Positions 32,701 through 43,698 of a stretch of DNA of 64,000 nucleotides are shown here, in pieces. The position numbers were made by a program, and so were the translations under genes. Below the pieces are notes generated by a model, which saw only the letters and a program-made list of their open reading frames with translations, was not told the DNA's origin and made no database searches. Source of the DNA: Curvularia sp. ZM96 (Eukaryota > Ascomycota > Dothideomycetes > Pleosporales > Pleosporaceae); NCBI GenBank assembly GCA_022457065.1, contig JAJGBQ010000004.1, forward strand, positions 1,240,001 through 1,304,000, given 5' to 3'. Within the stretch, counting starts at the first letter, position 1, and each line of letters starts with the position of its first letter.

Positions 32701-34964
32701 GAAGCGCACGGTGCGGCTGCCGCATTGTTTTCCAAAGCCGTTGATCATCTTCAGGGTTTCCTCGATGGCAACCCCATATTCATGCACGGTCGATGCATCG
32801 GTTGGACGAGTGATTCGGCCAGAACGACAGAAGAAGAAAAAATGGGCCGAGAGCACGCACAAGATGATGGGTTCGCTGGTGATGCAACGTGGAGAAGCAC
32901 ACCACATGACAAAAGGGTTGGTGTTGTAATAATCTGGTGGCTGCTTGTGCCCCCTTCTGGCGCCACGGCAGCATGTGCACCAGCAACGGTGAAACTTGTT
33001 GGGCATGGACTGGAAGTTCAATGAAACACGAGGCGAGGAAGGAGAGAAGGAGGGGGAATACAAGCCAACTATGACGACAAGCCCACAACGGATCCCGGGG
33101 ACCACGGGAGGCGCTCAGAGGAGGGCAGAAATGAGGGTTCGAGTAGTGCGACCCGGATCTGCCCTACCCAGCATGTGGATAGGCTACTGGAGAAGAGCGG
33201 AGTTGCCTCTAGACCCTATCGGAACAGACCCATGTCCGCTATCTTGACCGGTACGTCAGGGGTTCGGATGGCCATGTAGGGGCAGTTGTACGAGATGACG
33301 AGTAGCGAAGCGAAGGATGCAGACAGCCACCTCGTGGCGGCACGGCTAAGAGCGCCCAAAGATCGCAGCAAGCGAATCCACAGTCACGGTCTGCGAGCCG
33401 TCTGCGGCTGGGCCATGTTGGTTGGATGGTTAACGGGCGCATCAAACGGCGCAGCGACAAGGTTGCCGCCCGGAAGGAAGAGATGCCGTCAGCTCGTACA
33501 TGTCGAAATAACAAGAGAGGGCTATGCGACGAACGAAGAGTACCACCATGACCTTGACACTATTGAGCGTTAGCCGCGCCCCGAGTGCGATGGTGTTGAT
33601 ATTTGTGCACGACGTGCACTAGCGCGAGCATGTGTTGGAGGAAAATAGAAACGCGCGCCCTCTTGGGGTGCGGCAAGCGAGTCTTGATTTGATGCCGGGT
33701 CGGCGCTCGCAGTACAGTTGGGCCCAAGACAGCAAAGCGCTCGCGGCATGGAACCACTTGGGTGCGGTGGTGTGCAGCGGCCGTGTGATGGGACCATGGT
33801 TTGCAAGCCCGACCCGAGTGACAGCGCCTTGAGCCAACGTCATGTTCTCGTCTTGATACATTGACGTGCAGGTCGCAAGTCTGACTGTACATGCCATGGT
33901 CGAGCGGCGGCGGCGATATGGCATGCAGGTGGGTTGGTCGCAGCCGTCTTGCACTGGCCTGGGCTGGGCTTGATCGCAGAGCAACTACACACATGGGCGA
34001 CGACCGGCTCTGTGGTGAGCAGCCGCACATGGGCATCGCGTCGCCCGTGTTTCCGGGTAGGGCCATGTCGTTGGCGGCGGCGCGGCAGCGACTCGACAAG
34101 GTTTGTGTAGCGGCGTCGAGGGCTCGATGGCCATGTTGGCGGTGGTGGAGGCCGGAACAAGACGCTCGCTTGCCATTATTACGCAAACGAAGGCGACGTC
34201 ATGTGATTGGTGGATACACGGCTGACAGGGTCGTCGCGCGCCCCGCCCCAGTAGTCGACGGGGGCGGACAACCAAGTCCATGGCCAGTCAGCCTTGTCAA
34301 GGGAAGGGCTTTGGGAATTCAGGCCCCCCACTAGCCGCGTCGGTCTCGCGCACAATTAACTCCCGACGCGGTCCAAAGATGACCCCTCTGGCGTGATGTG
34401 CCCTAAACGAACGCCGACCCTTCCAGCATGTGCGTGCGTGCAACGGCTATGGCTTGGGTTTCAGGGCAGAGCGCGAGGGCTAGGGCATGCGTCACGGCGA
34501 GAGCGAGAGCAGCAGCGAACAAGTCATCATCAACTGTGACACATGTCTGCAGCCAAGTGTGTGTGATTGAGAGCCACGTCCCGCCGTCAGCGAACGTCAC
34601 TCGTACCTATGTACCAAGCTAGTCGGGGGCGGCAATGCCACCCCATGTATCCTATATACACCCTGTTCCTAACAAGCGTTCTGTCCATCATGCGTGCCTC
34701 CTGGGAATAAGGTCCAAGGGACCCCCGGGAACACGTTCTAGTGTGTGAATCTGAGCAAACGCCATAGCAATGCAATTGTGGTGGGGAAAAAGGCGCTGCA
34801 GTTGCAGACGAATCGAATCGAAAGAAATAAACAAATCCAGTCCAAATCAGAATCATAACGACCGATATACAACATATCAGGGTATCTTAAGCGAAAGTAA
34901 AAGGACACTGTAGGCCGTGTCCTGAAAGAAAAAGTCGACTGGCCAAAGCCGGAAGAATAGAGCA

Positions 34965-34980
34965 GCGTAGCGTAGCGTAG
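34965..34980. repeat. short CGTAG pentanucleotide repeat
   Basis: Three tandem CGTAG units just downstream of the stop of the zinc-finger gene. Confidence 0.7.
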
Positions 34981-35001
34981 AGTGGATTGTCGTTTTTTTT
35001 T

Positions 35002-35880
35002 TCATGCCGACGTAGTCGATGACTTCCGCGAAGACTTGAGGTGGATTCTCTTGACGTGGTCTCTCTACGCAATTCGATTAGCATGATGCTTCCCCTTTGG
35101 GAAAATGGAGCCACTAAAACTTACCATATTGTCCACGCGGCTGAAAACTCGGTCACACCCGTCCCAGTCGCACAGGACGCCCGGGTTGTGTTTCGCCTCA
35201 TGTCGGGCAAGGTCCTTCTTGCTGGAGAATCCTCCCCCTTGGGATTGCGGGCAGTCAGTGTGCCTGCAGAAGAAGGATTTGGTGTGTCGCTTGTGGTGCT
35301 TTCGGAGGTCGCACCCCCTGGTGAAGACGGCTCTTGATGTGCATCCTGGGTACGCACAGCTCCATGTGCCGTTCTTGTTGGGGATTCCGTACGCTCGGAG
35401 ATCAGGCGAAGAGGGTGAGAGGGACCGCGACAGTGCAGGTGGCGAAGTCTCCGAGGGCACACTGGACGCAATACCATGACCCACTGATGAGGATGTCGAG
35501 TGCGATCTTGATGGCCGAGTGGCGCCCGGGTATTGCGAGAGCAGAGTGGAATCGTGGGACAGAATCGGAGGAGATCCCATGTCACTGAAGGGAGCGTAGG
35601 CGTACGACGACACTTGAGGCATCGGCATCGACTGAGGCTGTGAAGTCCAGAAGGGGTGGGGAGGGTAGGGCGATTCCATGATGGGTCGGTATTCTTGTGG
35701 AGGCGTGTACATTCCACCGTTGGCGGCCATGGTTGTCGACGGTCGGTGTGGCATATGGTGGAGAGGTGGTGAGTACATGATGCTTGGAGGTGATTGGCAT
35801 GTACTGGAGGGGTACAGGTGACCCATGCCGTCATCCGGCGCCATGAGCGCCAGCTCTGCCTCAGTAGAGAAGAAAGCCAT
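35002..35880 (-). CDS. C2H2 zinc-finger transcription factor
   Basis: Two exons, 35880-35125 and 35064-35002, with a 60-bp intron, encoding 272 aa. The first 175 residues are Pro/Ser/Tyr/Met-rich and disordered, as in fungal activation regions. Three fingers follow near residues 183-262: CAYPGC...HHKRH, CRHTDC...HEAKH, and CDWDGC with VFSRVDNM joined across the intron to RDHVKRIH. Only the spliced form completes the third finger, so the intron is well supported. The tail ends KSSRKSSTTSA. Targets are unknown. The gene stands alone between two large empty regions (7.5 kb on its 3' side, 4.1 kb on its 5' side), which resembles developmental or morphogenesis regulators with long control regions. 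The first ATG (MAFFSTEAEL) is used. Confidence 0.88.
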
Positions 35881-38800
35881 CCTGGGGAGTAAGCGGGGTT
35901 GGGTATACAAGAGGTCCAAGGACAGGTTGCGGGAAGAGGACTGATTCTGTGGTCAAACAAGGGGAATCTGGTGTCTTCAAATGGTGATGAGTGGACGCAA
36001 ACGTGCGTTGTATATCATGCGAGAGAAGTAGGCCAGTGCGTTCTAAGCGGGAAGTCCAGCAGATGGGTGAGAATGATCCAGTCTTAAGGCACAGACCCAG
36101 ACTCTAGGGTTTAGGGTATGGTAAGGCTGCTAGTCCGGGGTGTACAGGATTAGCCCGGCACCGTACTAGGGGCCTCTCTCCACAACGGTAAGGCTGGGGG
36201 CGTGTGAGACTTGTCGAGAAGGAGTGGCGGGTAGTGGCGGTGTTGGCAATGTCTTGCAGTGCCCTGAATCTCCACTTGGGGCCAGGACGAATCAAGATGT
36301 AGAAGAGGGATATATCAGGTCCGAAGAGAGAGAGGAAGTGAGAGGGGGCGAGAGGCAGTGAGTAGTGAGCAGGCTGGGAGGGCTCAGTGCCGTGTATGTA
36401 TGTACATACATAGACAGACACACATTGATACTAAAACCAAATGCAGAGCACAGTCGAGAGAGGAAGCCAGTATTGGGCACGGAGGAGGCATCTTACTCGG
36501 GGCACATATCCGATCCAGGAGCAGTGCCGGCGGTGATTATCGAGCGTGGGTGATTTGGCTAACGCTCGCTGCGCTGGCCTCCCAAATCTGATACCGCTGG
36601 TCCCATTCGAGCTCGGGTGCATAACCCTTTCACAATTGCGGTGGAGAGCGAGTGAGCCTCGTGGGCCGGCTAGCTGATCCTTGTGAATGAAGGTACCGCC
36701 CTGACGGCGAGGGCACCGCTCTAGCGCGCTGGCCTGGGAAGCGGCCGACTAGGGTTTAGCCTACGGTGCGACAAGAGCATCCACCACTTCGCTTGGGAAC
36801 CACCCGTCGAGGATGTTCATGCGAACAAACCCGGTCAACTGCTGACCTGGCGACGTTGTCTGCACAGAATCCTCCGTGCATGCCCTTTGGGGTTGGGAGA
36901 AATATGACACGGCATCGCAACGGGGCCAGCCGGGGGGAAGTGGAGGGGGCCAGCCAGCCCGCGAGCCAGCCGGCCAACCTGCAACGGCATCCAAAGCCAC
37001 ACAGGCCTGACTAGTGCGGCGGGCGACATGAGCAGGGCCGTAGCGTGTAGAGCCAGGTGAGGGGCTCGTCGAGATGGGCTTTCCATGGCTTTGGAGATGA
37101 TGGACTGCCGATCGCAGCATGGGAGCGCAAAGTGACAAAAAGCGGCCTGAGTTCAGTCGCTTACGCCGGCAGAATTTTGGCGTCGTGCATGGATATGGGC
37201 ACACACGCCCCGCGCTACCTTGGTCTGCATTTCTCTTGGGCCGGGAGCCGTGTGGTGTGGGATATTTTTAAACCCTGCAGGCAGCCAGGCAGGCATTCCC
37301 ACACGCCCTCGCAGAACAGGGTCTGGGCAAGCGACGTTTCACGCCCTCAGTCTCATCGTCGGATGTCAGTCGGCCATTCCGCCTACCACAAGGTACCGTA
37401 CCGCCCCAAGCAACCTCCTGCGACAACAGTTTGATTGCATTTCAAATCACGACTCGCGCTGGGCAATCAAGGGCGTGGCAGCCTGCCGGCCTCGTGCATC
37501 CGACATGGCTGCGCACCAGAGGAAGAAACATGTCCAACAGGCTCAAAGACTAGCCACTGCGGATCCACACGCTGGCCGTAGCCGTCGAGAATCGTCGTCG
37601 AAGCGCCCGGCAACGTCCATGCGGGTAAACCTGCTTGGTGAGAGTCGTCATGTGCTTTTTCCTATTAGGCGGCTTGCTGCGACACGCATTCTGAGCGAGC
37701 ATGCTTCGACGGTAGAACCCGTTGCATCCTCTTCCTCTCCAGGTGACGTATGGGTGCAGCGTTGACCATCACATTAGAAGATGCGGGATAACAGCTTGCG
37801 TCATTGGCGAGCACGATCGCGAGGCCGATTCCGAGTATAGGTACACCGACAACTAACAAGCAAGCCCAGTTGATAGTCTGTGTTGGTACCTCTCCTGTTG
37901 GAGTATACACTGTGGCGATCCGTGGCTGGTACTATGATTGTATGTATGACGGAAGGTGCAGATTTGCACTCACAATGGGTTTGGCCCCAGGAGAGGCAAC
38001 GATGGACTCGAGTCTGCCAGAGTATTGGTTGCTCGCCAGCATTGTCATGGTGCGCACGAGATCTCGGTACGCTCTTCCGGCAGCCACTCATATGCAGTGA
38101 GAATTGACTTCCAAGTGTTGGGTGCAAGACGGCGCGTAAGTGTAGACGAGAGGCGCTTCCCCCTAAACCTAATGACAAAGGGTGCTTGATGACAAGGACA
38201 TGCTTCACTGGCAGCTTCCCTCCGAGTACTGATTGCCCCTCGCTCCTGCCGACCAAGCGACCGCTACCTACAGCACTAACTGCTCGCACCTGCCCTGCTC
38301 GATCACACCAACTCACTTACTTTTTCCCTCCCATGCCTCTATCATCCGGCCCACTGCACAGCCCATAAGCCAGTGGATATTAATCGACCAGCTATTGACC
38401 CAATCCGCACTTTGCGATCCAACACCTCTCAGTTGCTAATCCAGAAATCACCCACCCCTGCAAACATGGTCTCCGTCTCCAAGGGCATGGGAATACTACA
38501 CTAGAGCAAGGCTGACTTGACAGTCCAGCAGTAGAGTGCTACCGAAGTGGTGCCTAGGGGGTCGTTCAAGGCCTCCCTAATCCTGGCCATGGTATTGCTA
38601 GTTTCTGAAACAGACTGCGCTCTTGCCAACAAGTATTCTGGGCCGTGGCCCCCGAGAGGTGATGACAGAGTGTCAAGAACTGATGACATGGACGAACATA
38701 GGGAAAGGCTGCGGCCCGTTTCCAGGTACCGCACAAAGCCTCTACTTCATCCGTCATGGTCAGGCCATCTTGAAATTATTCCGAACTCAGGTCCCGCTTG

Positions 38801-39980
38801 CATTTCCTGTCTCTGGAGCTTGTCGAATGGCCGTTATGGAATCATGGTTGTGGAACCACTATGACAACATGCACCATCCGATCTTATCTGAATATAGTAC
38901 AAGTGCTTCCTAAAGACACAAATCATTACATGTCATCGGGAGCTTCGTCCCAGATGCTGCTCACAAGTGCGGTTCATTCTCAGACGTCACTGCCGCTATC
39001 TAGGCATCCCTGCCACACATACGAAGTACGCAACACAACTTCAGACCCTTCATCGGCAATTGACAGACGGGGTACCCCGACAACAACATGGAAAGGACTG
39101 CCGCAAAGTACCTCACTATATCAATCTAGACCTGTACATATGTCCCATGTCTTGAACCTAAACAGACCGTGTTGAAATTCGGCCAAACACCAAGGCCCGA
39201 ATGTTTGGGGGTAGATGACTCCATCCGACTCACCCCGGCATCCTTACTCTCTTCGTCTGAATTATCTCTGTCAGATCTATTCTTGAACTTAGAATCCATA
39301 GACCAAACTAGAATAAGCGGGAGGGTGATGGTAGTTGTGTAACGTGGCAGTGCTCGTGTATCTATCCCACACAGCCTCGATTCATTCCTTACGGCGCCGA
39401 AGTTACAAATTTTCAGAATAGGCTGCAGTATTCATTTCAAGTGGGGTCGGTGGGTATACTGTTTTTTTTTACACAATGGCGGAGCGGTGGCGGTGAGTGT
39501 GCAAGAGACAGCTTCCGATGGTGCTGGGATACCTAAACTAACAGAGCACACAAGGTCTGACCGCAGTGGGGCTGAAGTTGCACAGCCCAAGTTTTCAAGT
39601 CCGACACCATCGAGAATAACTTTGAGGGCTGAGTCTACAATGTTGGACTGCGAGCTCCTTGAGCTCTGTTATTGAATTTGCAATGATGAGGGTGGTTTCC
39701 AGAGACATGCTGATCACCAGTTCGTGTTCAGATTCTGACTTTGCCCTCAGCGCACAATCACCAGAAAATCCTGGAGAGTCCAGATCGAATGGTTCAGCTC
39801 TTTTCAGAGTCCGCTCGAATGCTTTGGTCATGTTCAATATGCTTGCTGGTGTGCATCGTCCCCTTCTTCTGTTCGAGTCCTGACTACACTTCAATCCCTC
39901 AGAGGTGATCGTAATCCGGACAGCACAAGCCCGATATCCCAGATGTTACTTTACTTTTGGCTAACCTCACCATAGAAGCA
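35881..39980. other. 4.1-kb stretch without a clear gene, upstream of the zinc-finger gene
   Basis: The leader/promoter of the zinc-finger gene should be at 35881 to about 36600. No convincing gene elsewhere. A 99-codon minus-strand ATG frame at 39595-39894 (includes FERTLKRAEPFDLDSPGF) looks somewhat protein-like and could be a decayed gene piece. A plus-strand frame at 38600-38913 has no identified relative. Confidence 0.5.
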
Positions 39981-41282
39981 CTATGCCGTTGTCGTAGTCC
40001 ACTCCTTCACGTCTCGAAAATCCATAACTTTTCCATGGCCACCATACCGGCCCTGAGTATCCCACCAATCTCGCCCCACGCTCATCTCCGGCCGCCATCT
40101 CATCGTCTTCCTCAACCTTTCGTCTCCCTTGTTTTCAAGTACATCAGCAACCAGTACCCCAATGGCGGGACACGCCATATAACCATTTCCTGACCCACCA
40201 GTGGCCACAGTCAAGTTTATTGTCTTGGGATGCTTATCAATGAGAAATATGCGATCGACCGTATCCGCATCCCAACATATGCGTGCGAAACTGAAGCTGC
40301 GCTCGGCGAATTGTGGCATAGTTTCCGAGAGAAGGAGACGCATACGTGATTCGGCTTCCTTGGGTATCTGATGGCGGGAGAATGGAACGGAGCGCATCTC
40401 ACCATCGCTGAAAACCGGGTTAATGTATCCCGGGTGTTCGTCGCAGAGCTTCATCTCGTGGTTCTCAACATCTGGCTCAATGAAGAAGCCCCGATCTACA
40501 CCATACAGTACAGGCAGGTTGCGGTAGTGCTCTGCCTCCTCGGCGGAGAGAGGTACGTGTGCCAGTGTCCAGGCTGTAGGCCGAAGTTGTTTCTCGAAAT
40601 CCAGAAGCTGATCACTGTTTGCCCCAGCTGCCACGATGATCTGCTTCCCTACGTGTTCAGCTCCATCTTTCGTTCTCACTCCTGTGACAAGACTCTTGTC
40701 TGGGCTGTAGAGCAATTCCTGAACGTTTCCAGCAGACCCTGTCACGAAGCTCACACCTAGTCTAACAGCTTCGGCATGCATAGCTCTCAGGGCACCACTC
40801 GCAAACACCCACCCTGCGCCTCCTTTCTTCCAGAATCCCCTCCAGCCTGCAAAGTTGCCTTGCAGTGTGTCCTTCGGCATTGTACGCTGGAAATCTTCTT
40901 TACTGTTCAGAGCCACTGGTGTGATACTTTCCTTTTTCGCATATTCCACGCAACGCTCGTATGCCTCGTCTCCTACAGCGGCCATGATGAAACCCGTGTC
41001 ATGATAGAAGGACGAGAAAACGGGGTCATGCTTCCAAGCGTGCATGGCAAGCTGAGTGACACGGTTCCAGAAGTAGTCTTCATCGTTGTCGCAGTCGGAC
41101 GGTTCGTTTGATTCCTCGGCAATTTTGTTGAGGTCATTGCCAGCCGAGATGGCAGAAGGGAACGAGCCGCCGTCCAGTACAGTGATGGAGGTGTAGCCGC
41201 GGCGGGCGAGTTCCAAAGCGATTGAGCACCCCCATGTTCCAGCACCTATGATGAGGATGTTGCTGTGGAAGTTTTCTGACAT
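39981..41282 (-). CDS. fructosyl amino acid oxidase (amadoriase), FAD-dependent
   Basis: Single exon, 433 aa, the usual FAOX length. The N-terminus has the FAD-binding dinucleotide fold, NILIIGAGTWGCSIALELA. RICWDADTVDR (Cys336) matches the family's covalent FAD cysteine site, and TVATGGSGNGYMACPAIG is the C-terminal FAD-binding stretch. The enzyme oxidises Amadori products (fructosyl amino acids), releasing the amino acid, glucosone and hydrogen peroxide. Many fungal FAOX proteins end in a peroxisomal AKL/SKL-type signal; this one ends EWTTTTA, so it is probably not sent to peroxisomes by PTS1. The ATG at 41282 is the first; the frame is open upstream only through a GTG. Divergent from the mtTFB gene with 342 bp between starts. 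Confidence 0.9.
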   Translation of the reverse strand: MSENFHSNILIIGAGTWGCSIALELARRGYTSITVLDGGSFPSAISAGNDLNKIAEESNEPSDCDNDEDYFWNRVTQLAMHAWKHDPVFSSFYHDTGFIMAAVGDEAYERCVEYAKKESITPVALNSKEDFQRTMPKDTLQGNFAGWRGFWKKGGAGWVFASGALRAMHAEAVRLGVSFVTGSAGNVQELLYSPDKSLVTGVRTKDGAEHVGKQIIVAAGANSDQLLDFEKQLRPTAWTLAHVPLSAEEAEHYRNLPVLYGVDRGFFIEPDVENHEMKLCDEHPGYINPVFSDGEMRSVPFSRHQIPKEAESRMRLLLSETMPQFAERSFSFARICWDADTVDRIFLIDKHPKTINLTVATGGSGNGYMACPAIGVLVADVLENKGDERLRKTMRWRPEMSVGRDWWDTQGRYGGHGKVMDFRDVKEWTTTTA

Positions 41283-41624
41283 GGTGGCATAGAGGGGGAG
41301 ACACAGCTTGGACGCCTTGGAGGCCTCATTGTGCGCTTTGGGGGGTGGAGCCACCTTCTGTTCTCAGACAGAACTGCATCATGTACTACAATCTAAGCGA
41401 GCAAATTTAGCAAACAACTGGATTAGCTTCCTCTCATATTATTCTCTGACGTATACATGACCCTTTGGTCAAACTGTTATCCAAGTTCGCAACAAAGGCA
41501 CGTGACAGCCTGATCTAACACGCGTGAGCACGTGCAGATAAGCGCGTTATCTCAAAGTGGCGCAAATCCCCGCGGCGATTCAACTCAATGGCAGATCGGA
41601 TCAATCGACCCATTGCACGCCTTG
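41283..41624. promoter_or_regulatory. divergent promoter between FAOX and mtTFB genes
   Basis: 342 bp between two start codons on opposite strands. AT-rich centre (about 41395-41500). No gene seen. Confidence 0.5.
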
Positions 41625-43698
41625 ATGATTCGCGTACGCCCGACGATATCGCGCAACATATGGCGACCGAGCGTAGCTTTCCTACAGCCCAGCCAGACAC
41701 GTTTTGCGACCATCAAACATGGTGGCAAGCGCGGGCGTCCCAAGGGTACGCCCAACCACTGGAGCGAGGAAAAGCTGGCAGTAGATGAGAAATACCCATT
41801 AAGCCTTACCATGAAGGATGTGATACACCCTTCCCTCGAAACCAAGGTCAAGAGAAGGAGAGGGGCAAACGTAGGCGGCTCGGCCATGGCTGGAGGCGTC
41901 CATGTGAGAGCACAGATTGTAAGTCCCGACCTATGTGGTACGTCGCGTCCTCTCAACATGTGTACCTGGATAGACTGAGACTGATGGGTTGTATACAGAT
42001 GATGTGATCAAATACGTCGGCCATACTCTCGAAAAGCACAAAGGTTGTGACATCCTCGACATCAATCCTGGCGCCGGACTGTGGTCACAAAAGCTCCACG
42101 ATTACCTGAAGCCACGAAGCCATGTGCTACTCGAACCTCGCCTCGATAAATTCAAGGAGTTCCTTGACCCTCTCCTCAATGCACGAGATTCCAAGTACTC
42201 GCTCATATCGAAAGATCCAACCGAGCTCCAAACATACAGAGACATGGTTGCAGATGGCGTCTTTCCTCACCAGACGATACTGGATCCACGCGACCCAAAA
42301 GCACAGGAGCCAAACAATACCCTGCTGGTGACAGGGTCTTTGATCTGGGATCCTATTTTGCCGGGTCTCGGACTTGACTCGATGGCTAAACAAGTCCATT
42401 ACCATCTTGCTGCCGCTGCTCGAAGCAACGAGCTGTTCCACGCATATGGTCTTGTTCGCAGTCTTTTTTGGATGCTACAAGAGGATTTTGGTTCTACAAT
42501 GGCCGATTCTATCAGCAACATGCAAAAGACGAATCGGTTCACGGAAATGTCTCAGAAGATTAATGTACTCGTAACTTCAGAGCAAACTCCACGGAAAATG
42601 GGCAAAGGTTCTTCGGGACGGGAGCCACAATACGCAATTGAGAGCACCGTTCGTGCTCTGAAGAGAGGCAGGGAACAGGGCATAGAACTTCCGTCGCATC
42701 GGCGCGACTATATCCACGATTTTGCTGCCGATATTGAGCGAATATTTGGAGGCACTGGAATAACCAGAAGCGCTGAGATACAGAGCTACCTTCACGATCA
42801 ACAAATAGCCGGCAAGCCAACTACCGGTCTGCTGAGCGAAGGTCTCATCGAACATTACGAAACAGAAAAGGCCCTACAAGAACAGTACCCGGATGTCAAA
42901 ATCCCGACAGGAACATCCCTCGCGGACGTAAAGGCACGCAAGGGCATTGTCCCTGAGAACCATCCTGGAAAGGAGCCAATTCGTAAATACTTCGCCGACT
43001 GCGCACCAACAAATTTCACTCAGCGGCTCAAAACACAAATCGAAGCAATAGCCGACATTGGCGAAGCTCTGTACAACCTCGAACGCGAAATTCTCTCCAT
43101 GAAAGACGGGCCCAAGAAAGACGCAGCCATGGCAGAGTTGGAAAAACTAAACGCCAGCTGGGAACAGGAGAACGAAAAACTTCCTAAGAACTACAGTCGC
43201 GCACCAGCCACTGAACTAGACGACCGTCTCGCCATACGTGCGCCTCCCAGCCCACGTACCCAATGGGATTCACGCCCCTTCGAGCCCCTAATCATGCGTA
43301 AAAACGAGGTCTGGCCTACAAACCGTCTCTCCCTTGTCTCCACCGAGCCCATCCCCCAGCCCACCACCACATCCCCTGACCACTACGAATGGCTGCAAGA
43401 CTTTATCCATGGTCTGTTCGCCAATCCCTCAGACAGCGTTATCGAAGCTCTCGACAAAATGCAGCACGGACTCAGCGACATTATCGAAGAGTGTCCGAGC
43501 CTGAAGGACCCAAAGAAAGGGGGTAGGCTGCAGATGGAGCACTTGAGAGTCAGACTGCTCACGCCGGAGATGATTGAGGAGTTGCTGGATGCGTATAGGA
43601 ATTGGCCGTTTAAGGCGCCCGGGAGCGATCATAGCAAATATTTTCGACATAAGAACTCGGCGCATCTTTTTTCGAGCAAGTTGACGAGCATGGCGTAA
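41625..43698 (+). CDS. mitochondrial transcription factor B / rRNA dimethyltransferase-like protein (Mtf1 family)
   Basis: Two exons, 41625-41937 and 41999-43698, with a 61-bp intron. The donor is GTACGT after DLC, so that SPDLC joins DDVIKYVGHTLEK. It encodes 670 aa. The first 30 residues are Arg-rich with no acids (MIRVRPTISRNIWRPSVAFL), a mitochondrial presequence. Residues 34-43 (GKRGRPKGTP) form an AT-hook-like DNA-binding motif. The methyltransferase fold follows: DILDINPGAGLWSQKL (SAM-binding loop equivalent), LLEPRLDKF and NNTLLVTGSLIWDP. Such proteins melt mitochondrial promoters with the phage-type RNA polymerase. Yeast Mtf1 has about 340 residues, so this is about twice as long, as in other filamentous fungi. 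The extra C-terminal half has no family I know. Confidence 0.82.

Larger units (their letters stand above)
27538..35001. other. 7.5-kb gene-free stretch
   Basis: No supported coding gene. Longest ATG frames (for example 32452-33006 minus, 184 codons including the stop) lack recognisable domains. It contains short simple repeats, a GC-rich block with many GTAC-type short palindromes at about 28690-28760, a pyrimidine/purine-skewed section at 29980-30560 and AT-richer DNA at 31250-31800. Elsewhere in this window genes lie within 0.3-2.5 kb of each other, so the gap stands out. It may hold long regulatory DNA or non-coding transcripts. Confidence 0.55.

Noticed and set aside
32452..33006. A minus-strand ATG frame of 184 codons (including the stop) in the gene desert.
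   Set aside because: No domain, no intron signals, and overlapping long frames on both strands; treated as chance.
33560..34186. A 208-codon minus-strand frame in GC-rich DNA.
   Set aside because: Composition is skewed to Arg, His, Ala and Cys, with equally long frames on the other strand; no domain and no good start context.
36105..36120. AGGGTTTAGGGTA looks like a telomere-type repeat, and CCCTACCCC-like runs occur at 29757-29790.
   Set aside because: Fewer than two units in each case and not the fungal TTAGGG array; no sign of an interstitial telomere.
38623..38913. A plus-strand frame containing SLYFIRHGQA, like the RHG motif of histidine phosphatases.
   Set aside because: Only this ten-residue match is present; the later conserved parts of the family are absent and the surroundings are gene-free, so chance is the best explanation.
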